From Plazaster borealis (taxonomy: Eukaryota; Echinodermata; Asteroidea; Forcipulatida; Labidiasteridae), in contig CM037463.1 in NCBI GenBank assembly GCA_021014325.1, positions 25,042,526-25,106,525 on the forward strand: a DNA stretch of 64,000 nucleotides. The letters run 5' to 3'. Below the pieces are notes generated by a model that was not told the DNA's origin, did not search any database, and saw only the letters and a list, made by a program, of their open reading frames with translations. Of this stretch, positions 10,901-21,662 are shown in pieces. Numbering within the stretch: position 1 is the first letter of the stretch; each line of letters begins with the position of its first letter. The position numbers and the translations under genes were made by a program.

Positions 10901-12857
10901 CAAGCATCGTAAACCATAGCTATCAGTTGACATTGTCTTACAACCACATGGCGTTTTTCTTTTTGACAGAATATTGGCTCAGCACTGAGAGAGTTTACAA
11001 TGTCGACCACATTTCCACGGCGCCGATTTTCATCTTCTAACATGAACTCAACTTTTGTGGATCTTGAGCTGGTTCCAACAGCAGCAATTATCGTGGTTCC
11101 GGTAAGTTATGTAAAAACAGATGGCTATTGAAAGCAAGATTTGAAGCTTTGTCAACCATGTAGGTAAAATTTCTCTTGTGAGAAGTGGTGGTTCTGAGGA
11201 GAACCAGAATTGAGAATAGACTTGACATTTTCAAACAGTGTTCTCTTCTCATCATAATGAGAATGCTTGACTGCTTAAGATTGAATATTTTGGGAGATGT
11301 TTCAGTTTTGAGAGGTTTGGGCTTAGAGTTACTGATGGAGAGTGTGTTTCTCTACTCGGGTTTTTATTTCTAAAACCTTAAGCCGTCTTGAAAGAAGTAA
11401 AGCTGTCATCAAAGGGAGAATGAAATACCTGTAGTCCACTTTGTGTCTAAACATGTAGTTTTGTATTTCTGGTGATGCACAGAGTCCGCAAACCTACTGA
11501 ATGTTAAACATCTGGGAGGTTCTGGGTCTAAAATAAGGGGGAACCCAGGTCCACAAGGCACTTTTCAGAAATTTTTCACATTTCTCAAATCTCATCTCTG
11601 TGAGGGTGTATGGAAGGATTGCGGTAGCGGTCAGATGAATTTTGTATTACCCTGGGGTTTTCAAAGGTACAATGGGGAACACCAGGCTGTCTTGAGTTAT
11701 CGATTGTGTCATTTTGCATGCCTCCCTAAGACTAACGATCATTAGTTCAAGTAATAGCCTGCATCTGGATAAAGCATTTTTGGCCGGGGCTGTCAGAGGA
11801 AGATTTAATGAGCTAGCCATAGCTATTGTTTTAAGCCTCGATTTTTCCTGAGTAGGAAAGCAATACAGCTACAGTATTTGTTGTATTCTGGGTTTTTAAC
11901 ATGCTGTGTTTTGGGCCGATAGTTGGTGAGATGGTTGGTCATTTATAGAGAACCTTAATGATGATGTTATAAATGTGTCATTCAGGGTCGCTTCAATAAC
12001 ATCCCAGCAGCTGGTAGTCCCGCATCATCAGCCAAGTCTACTAGCTCTTGGGACTTCTTCACCATGCTCCTAGCTCCACTCATCTTTCTTTGGAATGTCA
12101 TCTATAACTTCCTGTTTGGCCGACCTAGCCAATCAGAGATTCAAGGTGCACAAAGTCAGGTGGCTACGGAGGAGACTGGGCCAGCTGGTAATGAATATGC
12201 ACAGAGTTCAACAGGTGCAAGACCTAAAAGGTAAATTGGTTTTGGACAAACTTTAGGTCATGTCCAAATTGGTGGCTATGGCTACAGCTATGGCTATGGC
12301 TGGGTCACTGCGTCCTGACTTCCAATAACATGTAATCAAAACGGCCTTGAATTTGACATTTTGACTGACGAAAAATTCCTCCTTCGAATGTAAAGATGCA
12401 TAAGTTGTTGAAATCCAATGACGTCATGTTTCAAATTTCGCTCTGAAAAAGTCAGTTATGAGCCAAAACATCCTTGTACACAAATGTAAAGACCCATTTT
12501 TCTCAGAATGATGTCATCAGATGTTTTGGATGTTGACATATTTTGCACTGGAAGGGTATCGAATACAATGGCAATGGTTAGAGACTTGTAATTTTGTCCC
12601 CATCACAAGAGGACTCTATCTATTGGAAAATAAGTACATCACAAAATTGAATTGGTAATTTCCCTTCATCTTTAAATCAATTGGACAATTATGTTTTTAT
12701 ATTTCTGTGTCCTAGTTCACAGGTTAGGAGGAGGACACCAGGGGGTGATGGATCAGCATCCAGGCAGGAAGGAAACATCCACCGTTTGGCAACAGTTCAA
12801 AATGATGATGATGACGACAATAACACATGGAACGGAAACTCAACACAGCAAATGTAA
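1929..12857 (+). CDS. UBXN4: UBX domain-containing protein 4 (UBXN4/erasin), ten coding exons
   Basis: Exons: 1929-2010, 3093-3198, 3744-3772, 3931-4052, 4231-4470, 4665-4951, 10259-10361, 10970-11101, 11986-12230, 12716-12857. They sum to 1488 nt (495 residues) with consistent phases. In order: N-terminal UAS/thioredoxin-like domain starting MHWFDGSITAA; Ser/Pro-rich linker; charged coiled coil (EEKRKEIERRK onward); UBX domain opening VARIQFRLPDGS; intramembrane hairpin segment around DFFTMLLAPLIFLWNVIYN; C-terminus ending NNTWNGNSTQQM, which matches vertebrate UBXN4. Known role: ER-membrane p97/VCP adaptor in ER-associated degradation. ATG context is CACCATGC. The last-exon acceptor at 12715 was chosen because only that frame gives the conserved tail. 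Polyadenylation candidates AATAAA lie at 14056 and 14469. The sixth intron (5.3 kb) holds a zinc-finger exon; intron 3 is U12-type. Confidence 0.93.
3773..3930 (+). other. U12-type (minor spliceosome) intron 3 of UBXN4
   Basis: The exon ends CAGTATT and the intron begins GTATCCTTA, which matches the U12 donor GTATCCTT. Near the 3' end, TCCTTAACT (3911-3919) matches the U12 branch-point consensus and lies about 12 nt from the terminal AG. The intron is 158 nt long. The preferred GT here follows TATT, not the major-class AG|GT context. Splicing there restores the conserved reading QFSQYYPVICVP; no U2-type donor nearby does so. Confidence 0.85.
4973..5356. repeat. Long imperfect palindrome (foldback MITE)
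   Basis: About 380 bp forms one near-continuous inverted repeat centred at about 5165. Outer ends are AAAGGGACACGTTGCC and GGCAATGTGTCCCTTT; the middle is GAGTCAAAAAATTGACTC. It lies in UBXN4 intron 6, 22 bp after the exon-6 donor. Open frames inside it are shadows of the palindrome. No transposase is present, so it would be non-autonomous. Confidence 0.85.
6014..8615 (+). CDS. Six-finger C2H2 zinc-finger terminal exon inside UBXN4 intron 6
   Basis: An 866-codon open exon with no usable ATG before the first finger. It begins after a strong acceptor (pyrimidine tract then GTGCAG at 6008-6013) in phase 2. There are three tandem pairs of C2H2 fingers: near exon residues 20-75 (CLKC and CRQC), 215-275 (CPKC and CRRC), and 430-490 (CPKC and CRHC). 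Within each pair the fingers are separated by HGP plus five or six residues, a layout like the paired C-terminal fingers of Drosophila Lola isoforms. Ser/Gln-rich linkers follow, then nine 13-residue repeats (8076-8426) and a charged C-terminal segment. The UBXN4 exon-6 donor is also phase 2 and both ends join to an ATG codon, so splicing 4951 to 6014 would give an 1155-residue fusion of the UBXN4 UAS and coiled-coil part with the fingers. The alternative is a nested gene with an unseen 5' exon. An AATAAA lies at 9739. Zinc-finger identity is certain; the gene model is open. Confidence 0.75.
8076..8426 (+). repeat. In-frame 39-bp tandem repeat, nine units, in the zinc-finger exon
   Basis: Nine consecutive 13-codon units of the form (L/Q)VQEP(S)(S/P)VTAxRG. 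The central four are almost identical in DNA and the last four more diverged (ADRS, AARS, ASHG, STCE). All stay in frame. This is a coding minisatellite, so copy number is likely to vary between individuals. Antisense open frames across it are by-products of the periodicity. Confidence 0.95.
8616..10258. other. Remainder of UBXN4 intron 6 / zinc-finger 3' UTR
   Basis: No coding exon seen. It contains a G run (8972-8981), the tandem array at 9286-9572, and an AATAAA at 9739-9744 that could end a transcript terminating in the zinc-finger exon. The pyrimidine-rich acceptor of UBXN4 exon 7 ends at 10258. Confidence 0.6.
9286..9572. repeat. Tandem repeat, five units of about 57 bp
   Basis: Five units of GACTACCTAGAAGTCGGTAT followed by TAATTCAAGGAATAATCAC and TGTAAACAAAA. 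The second unit is shortened, the fourth and fifth carry TATCTAGAA variants. Intronic minisatellite; no coding potential. Confidence 0.9.
10738..10884. repeat. Short foldback element, family D
   Basis: Starts GGCTGGATTTCACAAA and ends with the inverted form TTTGCGAAATCGGTCC; internal CTTAAGATGAGTTGTCAGTA and CCATAGTGATTTGTATTG. Related copies occur at 22201-22322 and 23101-23254, with a fragment at 13149-13210. It lies in UBXN4 intron 7. Confidence 0.75.
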
Positions 12858-15221
12858 AAACAATGTTGGCAATTTGTTTTATATGGTAATGGTGTTGATG
12901 TTGTAAGGGGTAGTTTGATCATAACATGAGAGCGACTGTCACCTTAATGTGGCCAAATCTCAAGAAACCAGTCTAAACTTGACACTGTATTTGTGATGTA
13001 CAGAGGCATTTAACTGAATACAAATTAATTGCTAAAGTCAATAATATACCTATTGATACATGAGCAAATATGACAAGTGCTAGTTGTTGTCACACTAAGG
13101 GTTTAATAATACGATTTGAGGGTTGTTTATGCGTGCTTCATTGCACAAGGTGAGTTGTCAATATTGCCATGGTGATTTGAATTGTTCTGATCATGCATGC
13201 ATTGCTCTAGGTAGCTTAAAGCAGTTTACCAGGCAATTATTACCTCAAAATGACCAGGCGGTAGATGTGGTTTCATTTTTATGATAGATCTAAATCTTTT
13301 TTTTTTGAAAATACCTACATTTGCATCAGCCAAAAAATTATGTGATTCTGTTTTTTGTAAAGTAACAAGAGAAACAACGAATTTTTTGTCGAACTGTAAA
13401 TGACTAAGGAGGCTTTATTCAAAGCAAATGTAAAATCAATTTCAGTAATATTTAGGGTGGAGGGTCTATCTGATGTTACCATAGAAACAGAAGATTGGGA
13501 ATGCTGAGCTCAGTTGTCATTTGTGTCTGCTGGACGTCCTCTATGTCAGCTGTGGACATAGAGTATCACTATAGAAATAGAACCCAGAGAATGCTGAGCT
13601 CAATTGTCATCTGTGTCTGCTGTGGACATAGAGTATCATACCATGTGACATGCCTGTATGGCATAATTAACCAAATCGACCAATGGGAAGGCTGCAATTT
13701 GCCATCCAGTTAAAATGGCAGCATGCATGAATTGCCTTAAAGCAGATTCCACACAGATACCACACAGCATTCTTTGAGTTGTACATGTTAAGTATTTCAG
13801 TGGATTTTATTAATCTGAGTCTGTAATGTTAGCACTTAAATGTAAGGATTGCTTGGCTTTTTGGATTTATTTCTCCCATCTTTTTGTCTTGTTTTTGTTT
13901 AAAATTTCTATAAGTTATTGCACCCACAACATATAACATACAATAATACACACATTGTATAGAACTTGTTAAGTAAAAACTAGCGATGAATTATTGGAAC
14001 TGTGTCAATAATTATTGACTAACAGTCAATTTTTATTGGAACATTTTGGCTGATAAATAAATCAATGTATCGTTTTTAAACAGAATATTGATAATTGGGT
14101 TTTAATATTAATAAAAATACATAACTGAGGAGTCTATGATAATAACTTTGATAATCATCTGCAGCTATCTTGGGGTTTTGTTCACACCTAAATCAATATA
14201 TTTATACCGAGGCAAGGTAAACTTAGTCTGGTTCTTGTCTGGTATGAAGTTTTATTTCATTATGACCGTACTCAAGAAATATACAATGATGCCTGGAATC
14301 AGACTAAACTTCACTAAAGTGTGTATTTTCACAGAGTGGAGAGATGATTGGAGGGAAGGGGGAAGGGGGGTTTGGGTTGCAGCCATTTTGTTTTAGTTTT
14401 ACCTATGACATAGTCGTGCTTTGATATAACATTTGCAACAAATAATTGTGTTATGAAAGAAAAAGTGGAATAAAAATGACCTGTTTGAAATTAGCAAAAC
14501 GTTTTTTTTTCATTTCGTTTAATTTATTAAAGTGTAAAAAGTACGTGACAACTTAGTAGATCACTTTGCAGCTTTCTTACATAAGGAAGTGTTTCAGTGA
14601 CAGTTTTTAAAATTGTCATGTGGAACAAAACTGAACATGATCAGAATCCTATTTTATCATTGTGCTTTTATTATTACTGACTTAGGGCAGTGACGGAACT
14701 AGGGTGAAACTTTAGGGACACAAGGGGGTGCACCAGTTTTTCGGGTGGGGGCACTTCTGGCCATTTAAAATTGCAGTTTCTGTTTGCATTTCACTAAAAC
14801 AAGCCCCTTTTCAGCCTTTTGTTTTGCAATTTACTTTAAAAAAAATTGTAACAAATAATCTGACACGAGTTAAAAAAAAAATACATTGTCTGCTCGTAAA
14901 ACCTGTTTTAAAAACATTGAAATCATCACATTAAACCTGATAAATTGTTACATTTTACTCTGGTAATTTTAACTCAAAAGTCCAGATACAAGGGGGCGGG
15001 GATGGGCACGGACATACCGTTAGTCATGCCACTGAACTAGGGTAGCAGACATTAAATAAAACAAGTTGCCAGTTTGTACCATATATCGTAATTTAAATAT
15101 ATCTAAACATTTAAAAGGTTCAATTTCCCCGCAAGATTTCGTCTTTAGGAATAAGTTTGAATTGTTTGACTGTGCTCCCATTTTACCGTCACCAATCGAC
15201 ACAAAGCCTAGTTATGACTCT
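12858..15221. other. UBXN4 3' UTR and intergenic region
   Basis: No supported gene. It holds polyadenylation candidates AATAAA at 14056 and 14469, a family D fragment near 13149-13210, a direct duplication of about 90 bp at 13495-13640 (AATGCTGAGCTCA units), and a family F repeat at 14684-15042. Short open frames here show no recognisable domain. Confidence 0.6.
14684..15042. repeat. Dispersed repeat, family F
   Basis: Bounded by GTGACGGAACTAGGGTGAAA and by CATGCCACTGAACTAG, with G-rich CACAAGGGGGTGCACC and ACAAGGGGGCGGGGATGGGC near its two ends. Similar ends and G/C-rich blocks occur at 19286-19625 and 31795-32150. Probably a non-autonomous transposon family; the class is not determined. 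Confidence 0.6.
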
Positions 15222-16879
15222 TTACCAGGGAACCCAGCTTGTGATATTAACATCTGTAGGTAAGAAAGCACCATCACCTTCCCTCATGTTTCGACACGAG
15301 TTAAACCAAGGTGTATCCGACAAGAGTCTTCTTTTCATCTGCATCTTAGATGCTTTATCTATACTTGGTAGAAGGTCACAGAAATGAGAAAGTTTCAAAT
15401 CTGGGAAATTCTCAACTACGGTGCCTCGGTAGCGCCATTCAAAATATCTAGCGTACTGTTGGGGATTTCTGTCCAAGCGTGTCAGAAAGTTCGCTAGTTG
15501 TTTCGGTGTCTTGAAGTCACCTGCGTAGATGAAAGAATTGGGAGGGGCATTTTTCATGTAGAACTCTTTCGGTGCTCCGTAGACAACTGGCACCGCCCCG
15601 CCCCGTGCATCAAGGCAGTCTCCCAAAATTTCTCAGTGACGTAATCGTCACATTCTGCATTTTCTAGCGAGAGGTAAAACTTGTATTGTCCCATGAGATT
15701 TTTGCATTCTTCGGAGAGTCTTGGAAGACACGTTAGGTTACCACATTTCCCATATACGTCTACTTGTATGTAAGATTGCAACTTCCAAACGAAATCCATG
15801 CGAGGCCAAAATACCTCTTTGACGCAGTTACTACCCATCCATGCAATTAGCTTTTGCTTACCATGGACTCTGTCAGATGCCTTTTGGTGCTTAGAGTCCA
15901 GTGGGGTACCAGTTTTATAGACACCATACGGGATGTGGATATCAGCTGTTTTCGAATAAGACCACACCACGTGGTTTGGAGTTGAGCCCACATCAGGAAT
16001 CCACTTACGCATGCGCAGAGGAGTCTCAACGCCATAGAAAACTAACAGCTGTCGAGGATCAAACTCGTAGGTCCGAAACAGGGCCATTTTGGCCTTCAGC
16101 GAAAATGGCGACATACCGAACACCACTGCATCTTTGCCTTTAATATTACCTGGTCTGTTACTAAGAATTAATTGGACAGTGCACGAGTCACATGATGCTT
16201 CAGTTGACCAATCACCATTGTCTAGAGATTTGAGGGCGTTTACAAGCTGGTTAAGTTCTTTCCATTGCCGAATCACTTTAATTCCACCATAAACGAGTAC
16301 ACTTCTGTTTTGGCATTTTGTCGCCTTCACAACTTTGCTTTGGATCGCAGTTTCAATTTTAGTTTTGATTGGTTTGTTAAAATTATTTTTTGTTTTTGTT
16401 GGAGAGGACATTTTGACTACGTTACTGTCCTTACTAACTTCGCTTTTGTTTGTCATTTGGCTGGTCCTCCTGCGACTTATTTCTGAAGCACCTTTTCTTA
16501 TTTTTAATTTCCGGTTCTGTGGAAGTTTATGGTCGTCATTGCCAGTCTTACTTCGGCTAGTATCGGGAATCTTCGGATTTATCGGATGTTTCGGCTTATC
16601 AGGTTGAGCTTTAAGGTGAACTCTCCGTTTCAGTCTTTGACTTTCTGTGAGTTGTACACTTTTCTCTGAATTATGATTTAAATCTCCAAGATTGTGTATT
16701 AACTGAAAGTTCTCATGTGTAGGGTTGGAATTATCTTTTTGATCATCCAAGCTTTCATATTTACGACTGTTGAATGTCTGCATGCATTCTGGTTCTAGTA
16801 TGTAAGTCACTTGTATCAAGCCAACGAGCACGGTAAACAGCAGTAGGTAGTCATACAGCTTGTACTGATTTAGACGTAT
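15222..16879 (-). pseudogene. GT10 alpha-1,3-fucosyltransferase copy A, main exon with frameshift
   Basis: Acceptor CAACAG at 16885-16880, preceded by a 20-T tract; stop TAA at 15224-15222. Type II layout: TM segment YDYLLLFTVLVGLIQVTYIL, long basic Ser/Lys-rich stem, then the GT10 catalytic domain with WMGSNCVKEVFWPRMDFVW, GKCGNLTCLPRLS and the family signature FYLSLENAECDDYVTEKFWE. Known reaction: transfer of fucose from GDP-fucose to GlcNAc in the Golgi. Within the signature the frame breaks: GGGGC is tandemly duplicated at about 15594-15603, adding 5 bp between TEKFWETALMHGA and VPVVYGAP. Both sides are otherwise open and conserved to the terminal WVPW. Either a recent pseudogene or allele, or a sequencing error in a GC run. 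The broken copy would lack the C-terminal part of the donor-binding domain. Confidence 0.85.
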
Positions 16880-17029
16880 CTGTTGAAAAAAAAAAAAAAA
16901 AAAAGTAGATGTGATATCCAGTCCGTATAAAAGTAGTATGTTGGCCTTACAGCAGGCAGGCAATAGGAATCAATTAGCGGACATAAATGTCAAGTTGACA
17001 GGGAACACCAGCAATTATCCTCCCACATA

Positions 17030-17160
17030 ATGGACGGACAGGTCCTTCTCAGCATTTTGTCGAACAAGTTGCAAAGGTCGTGAGTTCGAATCCCACCCGA
17101 GTAATTTGCCTGTGGATTTTTTTTCACAGAACTCGGGAAAGTGCTTAATACACATCGGAG
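17030..17160 (+). repeat. tRNA-derived SINE fragment
   Basis: Contains a B-box-like GAGTTCGAATCCCACC at 17081-17096, followed by CGAGTAATTTGCCTGTGGAT and TTTTTTTTCACAGAACTCGGG. It looks like the 3' part of a tRNA head plus SINE body. No cloverleaf can be folded, so this is not a tRNA gene. Confidence 0.55.
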
Positions 17161-17282
17161 GGTAACAACAAATTATCATTCTGTATATGCAAAATTAACA
17201 TCTAATAAGTTGGTTTTGGTTGCACAAATGTGTTAAGGTTAATTTATAAATAATAAGCCTACTGAAAAAACACGGTACTCAC

Positions 17283-17291
17283 AGGGACCAT
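17283..17291 (-). CDS. Candidate first coding exon of fucosyltransferase copy A
   Basis: On the minus strand, ATGGTCCCT is followed by GTGAGTACC, a good phase-0 donor. The main exon at 16879 begins in phase 0 and lacks an ATG before its TM segment. The intact paralogue on the plus strand has the same plan: a tiny first coding exon, phase 0, joined just before the TM segment. Only three codons, so the call rests on donor quality, phase and analogy. Confidence 0.4.
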
Positions 17292-17761
17292 GATTCAATT
17301 GGTTTGACAAAGATTGGATCAACTTGTAAAGGTGCCTTGGGTTTCTGCTGCCTGTAACTGACGGTCGTTGACTGACTCGGGTGCATGGGTATGTGTCTCT
17401 ATTGACTAGGAGCAGGAATAGCTTGACAATCGAAGTCGTTGATGCCCTCGCCGTAAAACATCTAAGGAGACGAAAGAATAGAGGCGAATACAAATTGATT
17501 TGAAATTACAAAAAAAATAAAACATTTTTGTTGATCTAAAAATTGAAGTTAAGAATTGACTTAGGGTTTAGACTTATGACGGTTTTGACAAACAGGGTTA
17601 AACGTTTCATGGGAATTCAGTGTTTAACATACACTTTAGAGTGCTATTTATTTTTAGGAAGAACAGAGTTGGCAAAAAGTGTGGGCGTGATGCCATGCCC
17701 AGCCTCTACTTGAGTCCAAGGTTGAGTGCCAATGTTGCCTTTATTCATGATCGAATGATTT

Positions 17762-18138
17762 AAAGGGCACCTTTGGTTTTTGGAACCGTTCGATTGTTTT
17801 AATCCTATATATAAATGTAGGTACATGTACATGAATACAATAAAACTCACATGTGAAAATTTCATTTCGCGTTTTTGAGATATCGCCGAAAATCTGGAGC
17901 GGTTATGTCCACGCAGGAAGAATAATCTTTAATTGGAATACACAATCTGAGAAACTTTACTGACAGTAAACGTTTCTCAGATTCAAATTTTTGGGGATAA
18001 AAACTTTTATCTTTTTCCATAACCACATTACTTCGTAGTGAAATGATTCTCAATATCCAAAGCTGCTGGGGTTTACTTCTAACCAAGAAGATTTTTATTG
18101 CCATTAATTTTAAGAGTGGTTACCAAACGTGCTTTCCC
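17762..18138 (-). repeat. MITE-like element, family A, copy 1
   Basis: About 375 bp, diverged at its left end. Shares GAAGAATAATCTTTAATTGG, TTTCTCAGATTCAAATTTTT and CCAAAGCTGCTG blocks with copies at 24237-24606, 31178-31556, 35564-35956 and 41731-42122. Better copies end in inverted GTATACGTTTGGTAAT. Non-coding. Confidence 0.8.
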
Positions 18139-19285
18139 TTTATTCAACAGAGATTGTTAATGTCTTAAAGATGAATATCCGAGTGCTACACACAGAATGA
18201 TACAGAACGAGAGAAATATCAGCCCGATGTGATTTAAGGGATTTAGGATTCCCTGGTTGGACGTGAATCTCGTTACAAGGATTGTGGAGAGACGACGTCG
18301 AGTCGGGGCTCGGTTGCCCTCTATATGAATCGAGCACGGATCCTTTTAAATTAGTGACAACGGTAAATCCATGATCGAGATCATCTCATTATTACCTTAG
18401 TTTATCCCAGACTGAAACCACAATGAATACTGCCTAGCTCAGCACAATTGGAAGAATGTCGGTCTTGCCGATCCACAGATGCTTATTGTACAGATCAATC
18501 ATCTCCAACTCCAACCCAAACCATAAACCAATGGCGTTGACTCGACACATTCTGCATAATACGTCTTCTCTACTGACCTTACCTTGTGGTCTTATGCACA
18601 CATGCATCAATTCAATCGTAAATGACGTACTCATTGTTGCGTAACGATGTTGTCTGATCTTTTATCATTCAAAATGGTAGCTTTCCACGTCAATACGTAC
18701 ATTCTTATTGCGAAATGTAAGACTGAGGGAGGACTGGAGCTTGCGTCTTGTTTGCCGTCCAGATGATTAATAAGAAGTAAACCCATAAGAGTTTTAAAAA
18801 GCGGTCTAAACAAACCAACTGAACTGAACTATCCTTGGTGCATGTTATGGTAGGTAGAGCTCATACGTAGAATTTAACTAAACCGAACTATGCTCAATCC
18901 AATGTAAGGGTGCTATTTGTGTAAACGATTACAATGTTTGCTCTCGTTTGGTCACGAACGTTATGTCTGTTTCCGTGCAACGTGCAAGAGCACACGGCTC
19001 GAGTCTGGTTTATATTGTTCATTGGTTTGCTTTTCTCTGCTTTTCTCTGCTGCGAATGCTTGTGTTATCTTTTGGAGTCATTGTAAAATAATTTATTTAA
19101 CTTCACATGTAAGTTTGAAAAACCCGTTTGAAATGCACAAACAAGGTAAGTTTCCGTACGTTATGAACAAGCGATGGGGCCGAGTTAGCTGCACAACACT
19201 TTAGTAAGAAATTATTTTTATTAGGCCTAGTTAGGGCTTACTGCATATTATATAGAAAATATACATCGAGTCTCTAGTGTTATTA

Positions 19286-19625
19286 CCAGTGGCGTATGGG
19301 GCACGGGGCATGTGCCCCCCATGGATGCCCGGATGCCCCCCATTTGAAATCTGAACTTCGGTTTTGGAAAATTCCCAGAGTTTTAATGTGATAATTTCGA
19401 TGATTTTAAAACTATTATTTTCCATTTACACGCAGACAATGTATTTGTTTTGACACTAACGCCAGATTATCTTACAAAAAATAGCAAATTACTAAAAAGA
19501 AGACTGAAAAGGTGTGTTTTTTTATAGAAAAAGCCAAACGGAAACTTAGCAAGAAGTGCCCTACTAGAAAAAATGGTGCACCACTTGTTCCTTCCTAAAA
19601 TTCTACCTTAGTTACGGTGCTGGCT
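19286..19625 (+). repeat. Dispersed repeat, family F
   Basis: Begins CCAGTGGCGTATGGGGCACG, with GCCCCCCATTTGAAATCTGA, then shares TTTACACGCAGACAATGTAT with the copy at 31795-32150. Non-coding. Confidence 0.65.
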
Positions 19626-19927
19626 ATTACACGATGTACCGGTGGTGTTCTAACGGGGACGCAGTACAACACTTAAATGTTTTAGTTTGGGGGAATTTTG
19701 TCTACACTCGAGATCGGCTTCCTCTATGATTGGCCCTGCTTCGAGCACCAATTAAAAAACCTCAGTGCTGCCCTGTTTGCAGTTACAAGTCATGTTCGAT
19801 GTTGCTATATTTTCGTGTTTTTGTTCTGCCCTTTGTTTTGTTGTGTTTTAAATGTTTTCATTTGTGGCAAGTGATGAAATAAATATTGTTTATTTTTTCT
19901 CCAGTACCCACATCCGTTCAAGGAAAT

Positions 19928-21662
19928 ATGAATCTACGAAGGATGTACATCGGATTGACTGTAAGTTCACAACATCATTGTACTGTTCCATTTCATTATA
20001 TATACGAAATAACGAGGATTTATTTATTGATCACTGTCAACAAAATGTACAAATTAAAACAAAAACAAACAGACAATCAAAAATACAAACGGAAGCCTGT
20101 GGCGATAGCCGGTCAAGGAACCAAATCACGATTTCAAAAAGCTAACCTCCTAACCGTAGAATAATGTGACATTTTAAGTTTGTAGGATAGCAGTGACGTT
20201 AGTGTTCTTTACAATACTTAATTCTCGACACTTTTTTAATAATAAATTTTATAGCAAACATTGAAAATCTTCTTCCAACCCTACGTCTGATTATCGTTAA
20301 CTAATTTTATTTGAATATTCAATTGGCTTTATCTTTCAGACCCGACGGTTAAAATTGCAATGGTTTTGCGCAAGCGTTTTTGGAACGACGATCGTCTTAT
20401 TCATCATTGGAGGACTGTCACTGAAGAAACCGTCATCATCTAAAAATAGACCAGTCAACATTGACTTGTCAAGAATAGAGGTACATCCAGGACGCATGGG
20501 ACACCTTTTACAGCATAGTAATTCCCGACGAAGAGGATCAGTACCTACCAAACAGTTTGCCATCCTAGCAGAGATGGGTGTCATCTCAAAATGGAACGAG
20601 CTTGAAGACATGTACCGGTGTTTCCTAAACCCAGTGGACAACTCGACCCGGCCATGCCTTGTGTACTGCCAAGAACATGATACTACTGTTGAGCTAGTGA
20701 TGACTGAAAACCCAAATGGTTTCCATGGCAAAGACGCAGCTGTATTTGGGATGTCTCCTTTCACTCTTTTGAAGAGCGTCCCGAGATTAATGAGATACTT
20801 CTCGAAACCGATTCCAGCATCACAGACTTTGGTTCTGTATAGTATGGAATCACCTCTAAGGGTACACAAATGGATTGAGAGAATTAGTCGTGCAAAGTAT
20901 CACATCGATTTAACCTATTTGCCGAAATCAGACATTAGTGTGCCATATGCTTATTATAAACCTGGTGCATTTGTGAATGGATTTGAGGATAAGACAAATC
21001 ACGCTCAGGGAAAGACAGGGCTCATTGCTTGGATGGGAAGTAACTGTGCAAAGGAAGTCTTCTGGCCCCGTATGGAGTTCATTCAGGAATTAGGGCGCCA
21101 CCTACCGTTAGATACATACGGGAAATGTGGTAATCTAACATGTCTACCGAGACTATCAACAAAATGTGTAAACCTTATCAGTACATACAAGTTTTATTTA
21201 GCTCTGGAGAATTCTGAGTGTCGGGAGTACATTACGGAAAAGTTTTGGGAGTCTTGTTTATTGAACGGTGTCGTGCCTATAGTATATGGGTCTCCAAAGG
21301 CCGACTTCGAAAAACTAGCTCCGCCAAATTCCTACATTCATGTTAGTGACTTTCAGAGTGTTAAAGAACTTGCAAATTACATCCTCAAAGTTGACCAATC
21401 AGATGAGCTGTACAATAAGTACTTTGAGTGGCGGAAGCTCGGGTCAGTTATTGTGACCTATCCCAAGATGCAACCAAACTATTTCTGTAACATATTACCT
21501 CACTTGAAGCCAACTGCGGAAGCCAAGTTCATCCAGGAGTCGAGTTGGTTCAATTCATGTAGAGGAAACATTACTAGGAGATTTAACATATCCCATGTAC
21601 CAGCTTTGAAAGAATGGTATCCATGGAAACTAGGCATCAACGACTATACAAATGGCTATTGA
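19928..21662 (+). CDS. GT10 alpha-1,3-fucosyltransferase copy B (intact)
   Basis: Exons 19928-19960 and 20340-21662, phase 0, 451 residues. Exon 1 encodes MNLRRMYIGLT and ends at a GTAAGT donor. Exon 2 starts TRRLKLQWF, then a TM segment (CASVFGTTIVLFIIGGLSL): a type II Golgi enzyme with a roughly 20-residue cytoplasmic tail. The catalytic domain carries AVFGMSPFTLL, WMGSNCAKEVFWPRMEF, GKCGNLTCLPRLS and the uninterrupted GT10 signature FYLALENSECREYITEKFWE followed by VPIVYGSPK. Known reaction: fucose transfer from GDP-fucose in alpha-1,3/4 linkage to GlcNAc on glycoproteins or glycolipids. Acceptor preference cannot be read from this. The stem is shorter than in copy A. It ends EWYPWKLGINDYTNGY. 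Head-to-head with frameshifted copy A, so probably a local duplicate. No disruption seen. Confidence 0.9.

Larger units (their letters stand above)
17292..19927. other. Spacer between head-to-head fucosyltransferase genes
   Basis: Should include promoters for both genes, but no core promoter motif is convincing. It contains a family A element (17762-18138) and a family F element (19286-19625). Short open frames at 18434-18813 match nothing I recognise. Confidence 0.5.

Noticed and set aside
12728..12906. Alternative last exon of UBXN4 starting after CACAG at 12721
   Set aside because: It is in frame possibility only; the earlier acceptor (CTAG at 12715) gives the conserved NNTWNGNSTQQM end.
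18434..18813. Small minus-strand frames as upstream exons of fucosyltransferase A
   Set aside because: No matching donor phase or homology; the ATG with a phase-0 donor at 17291 fits better.
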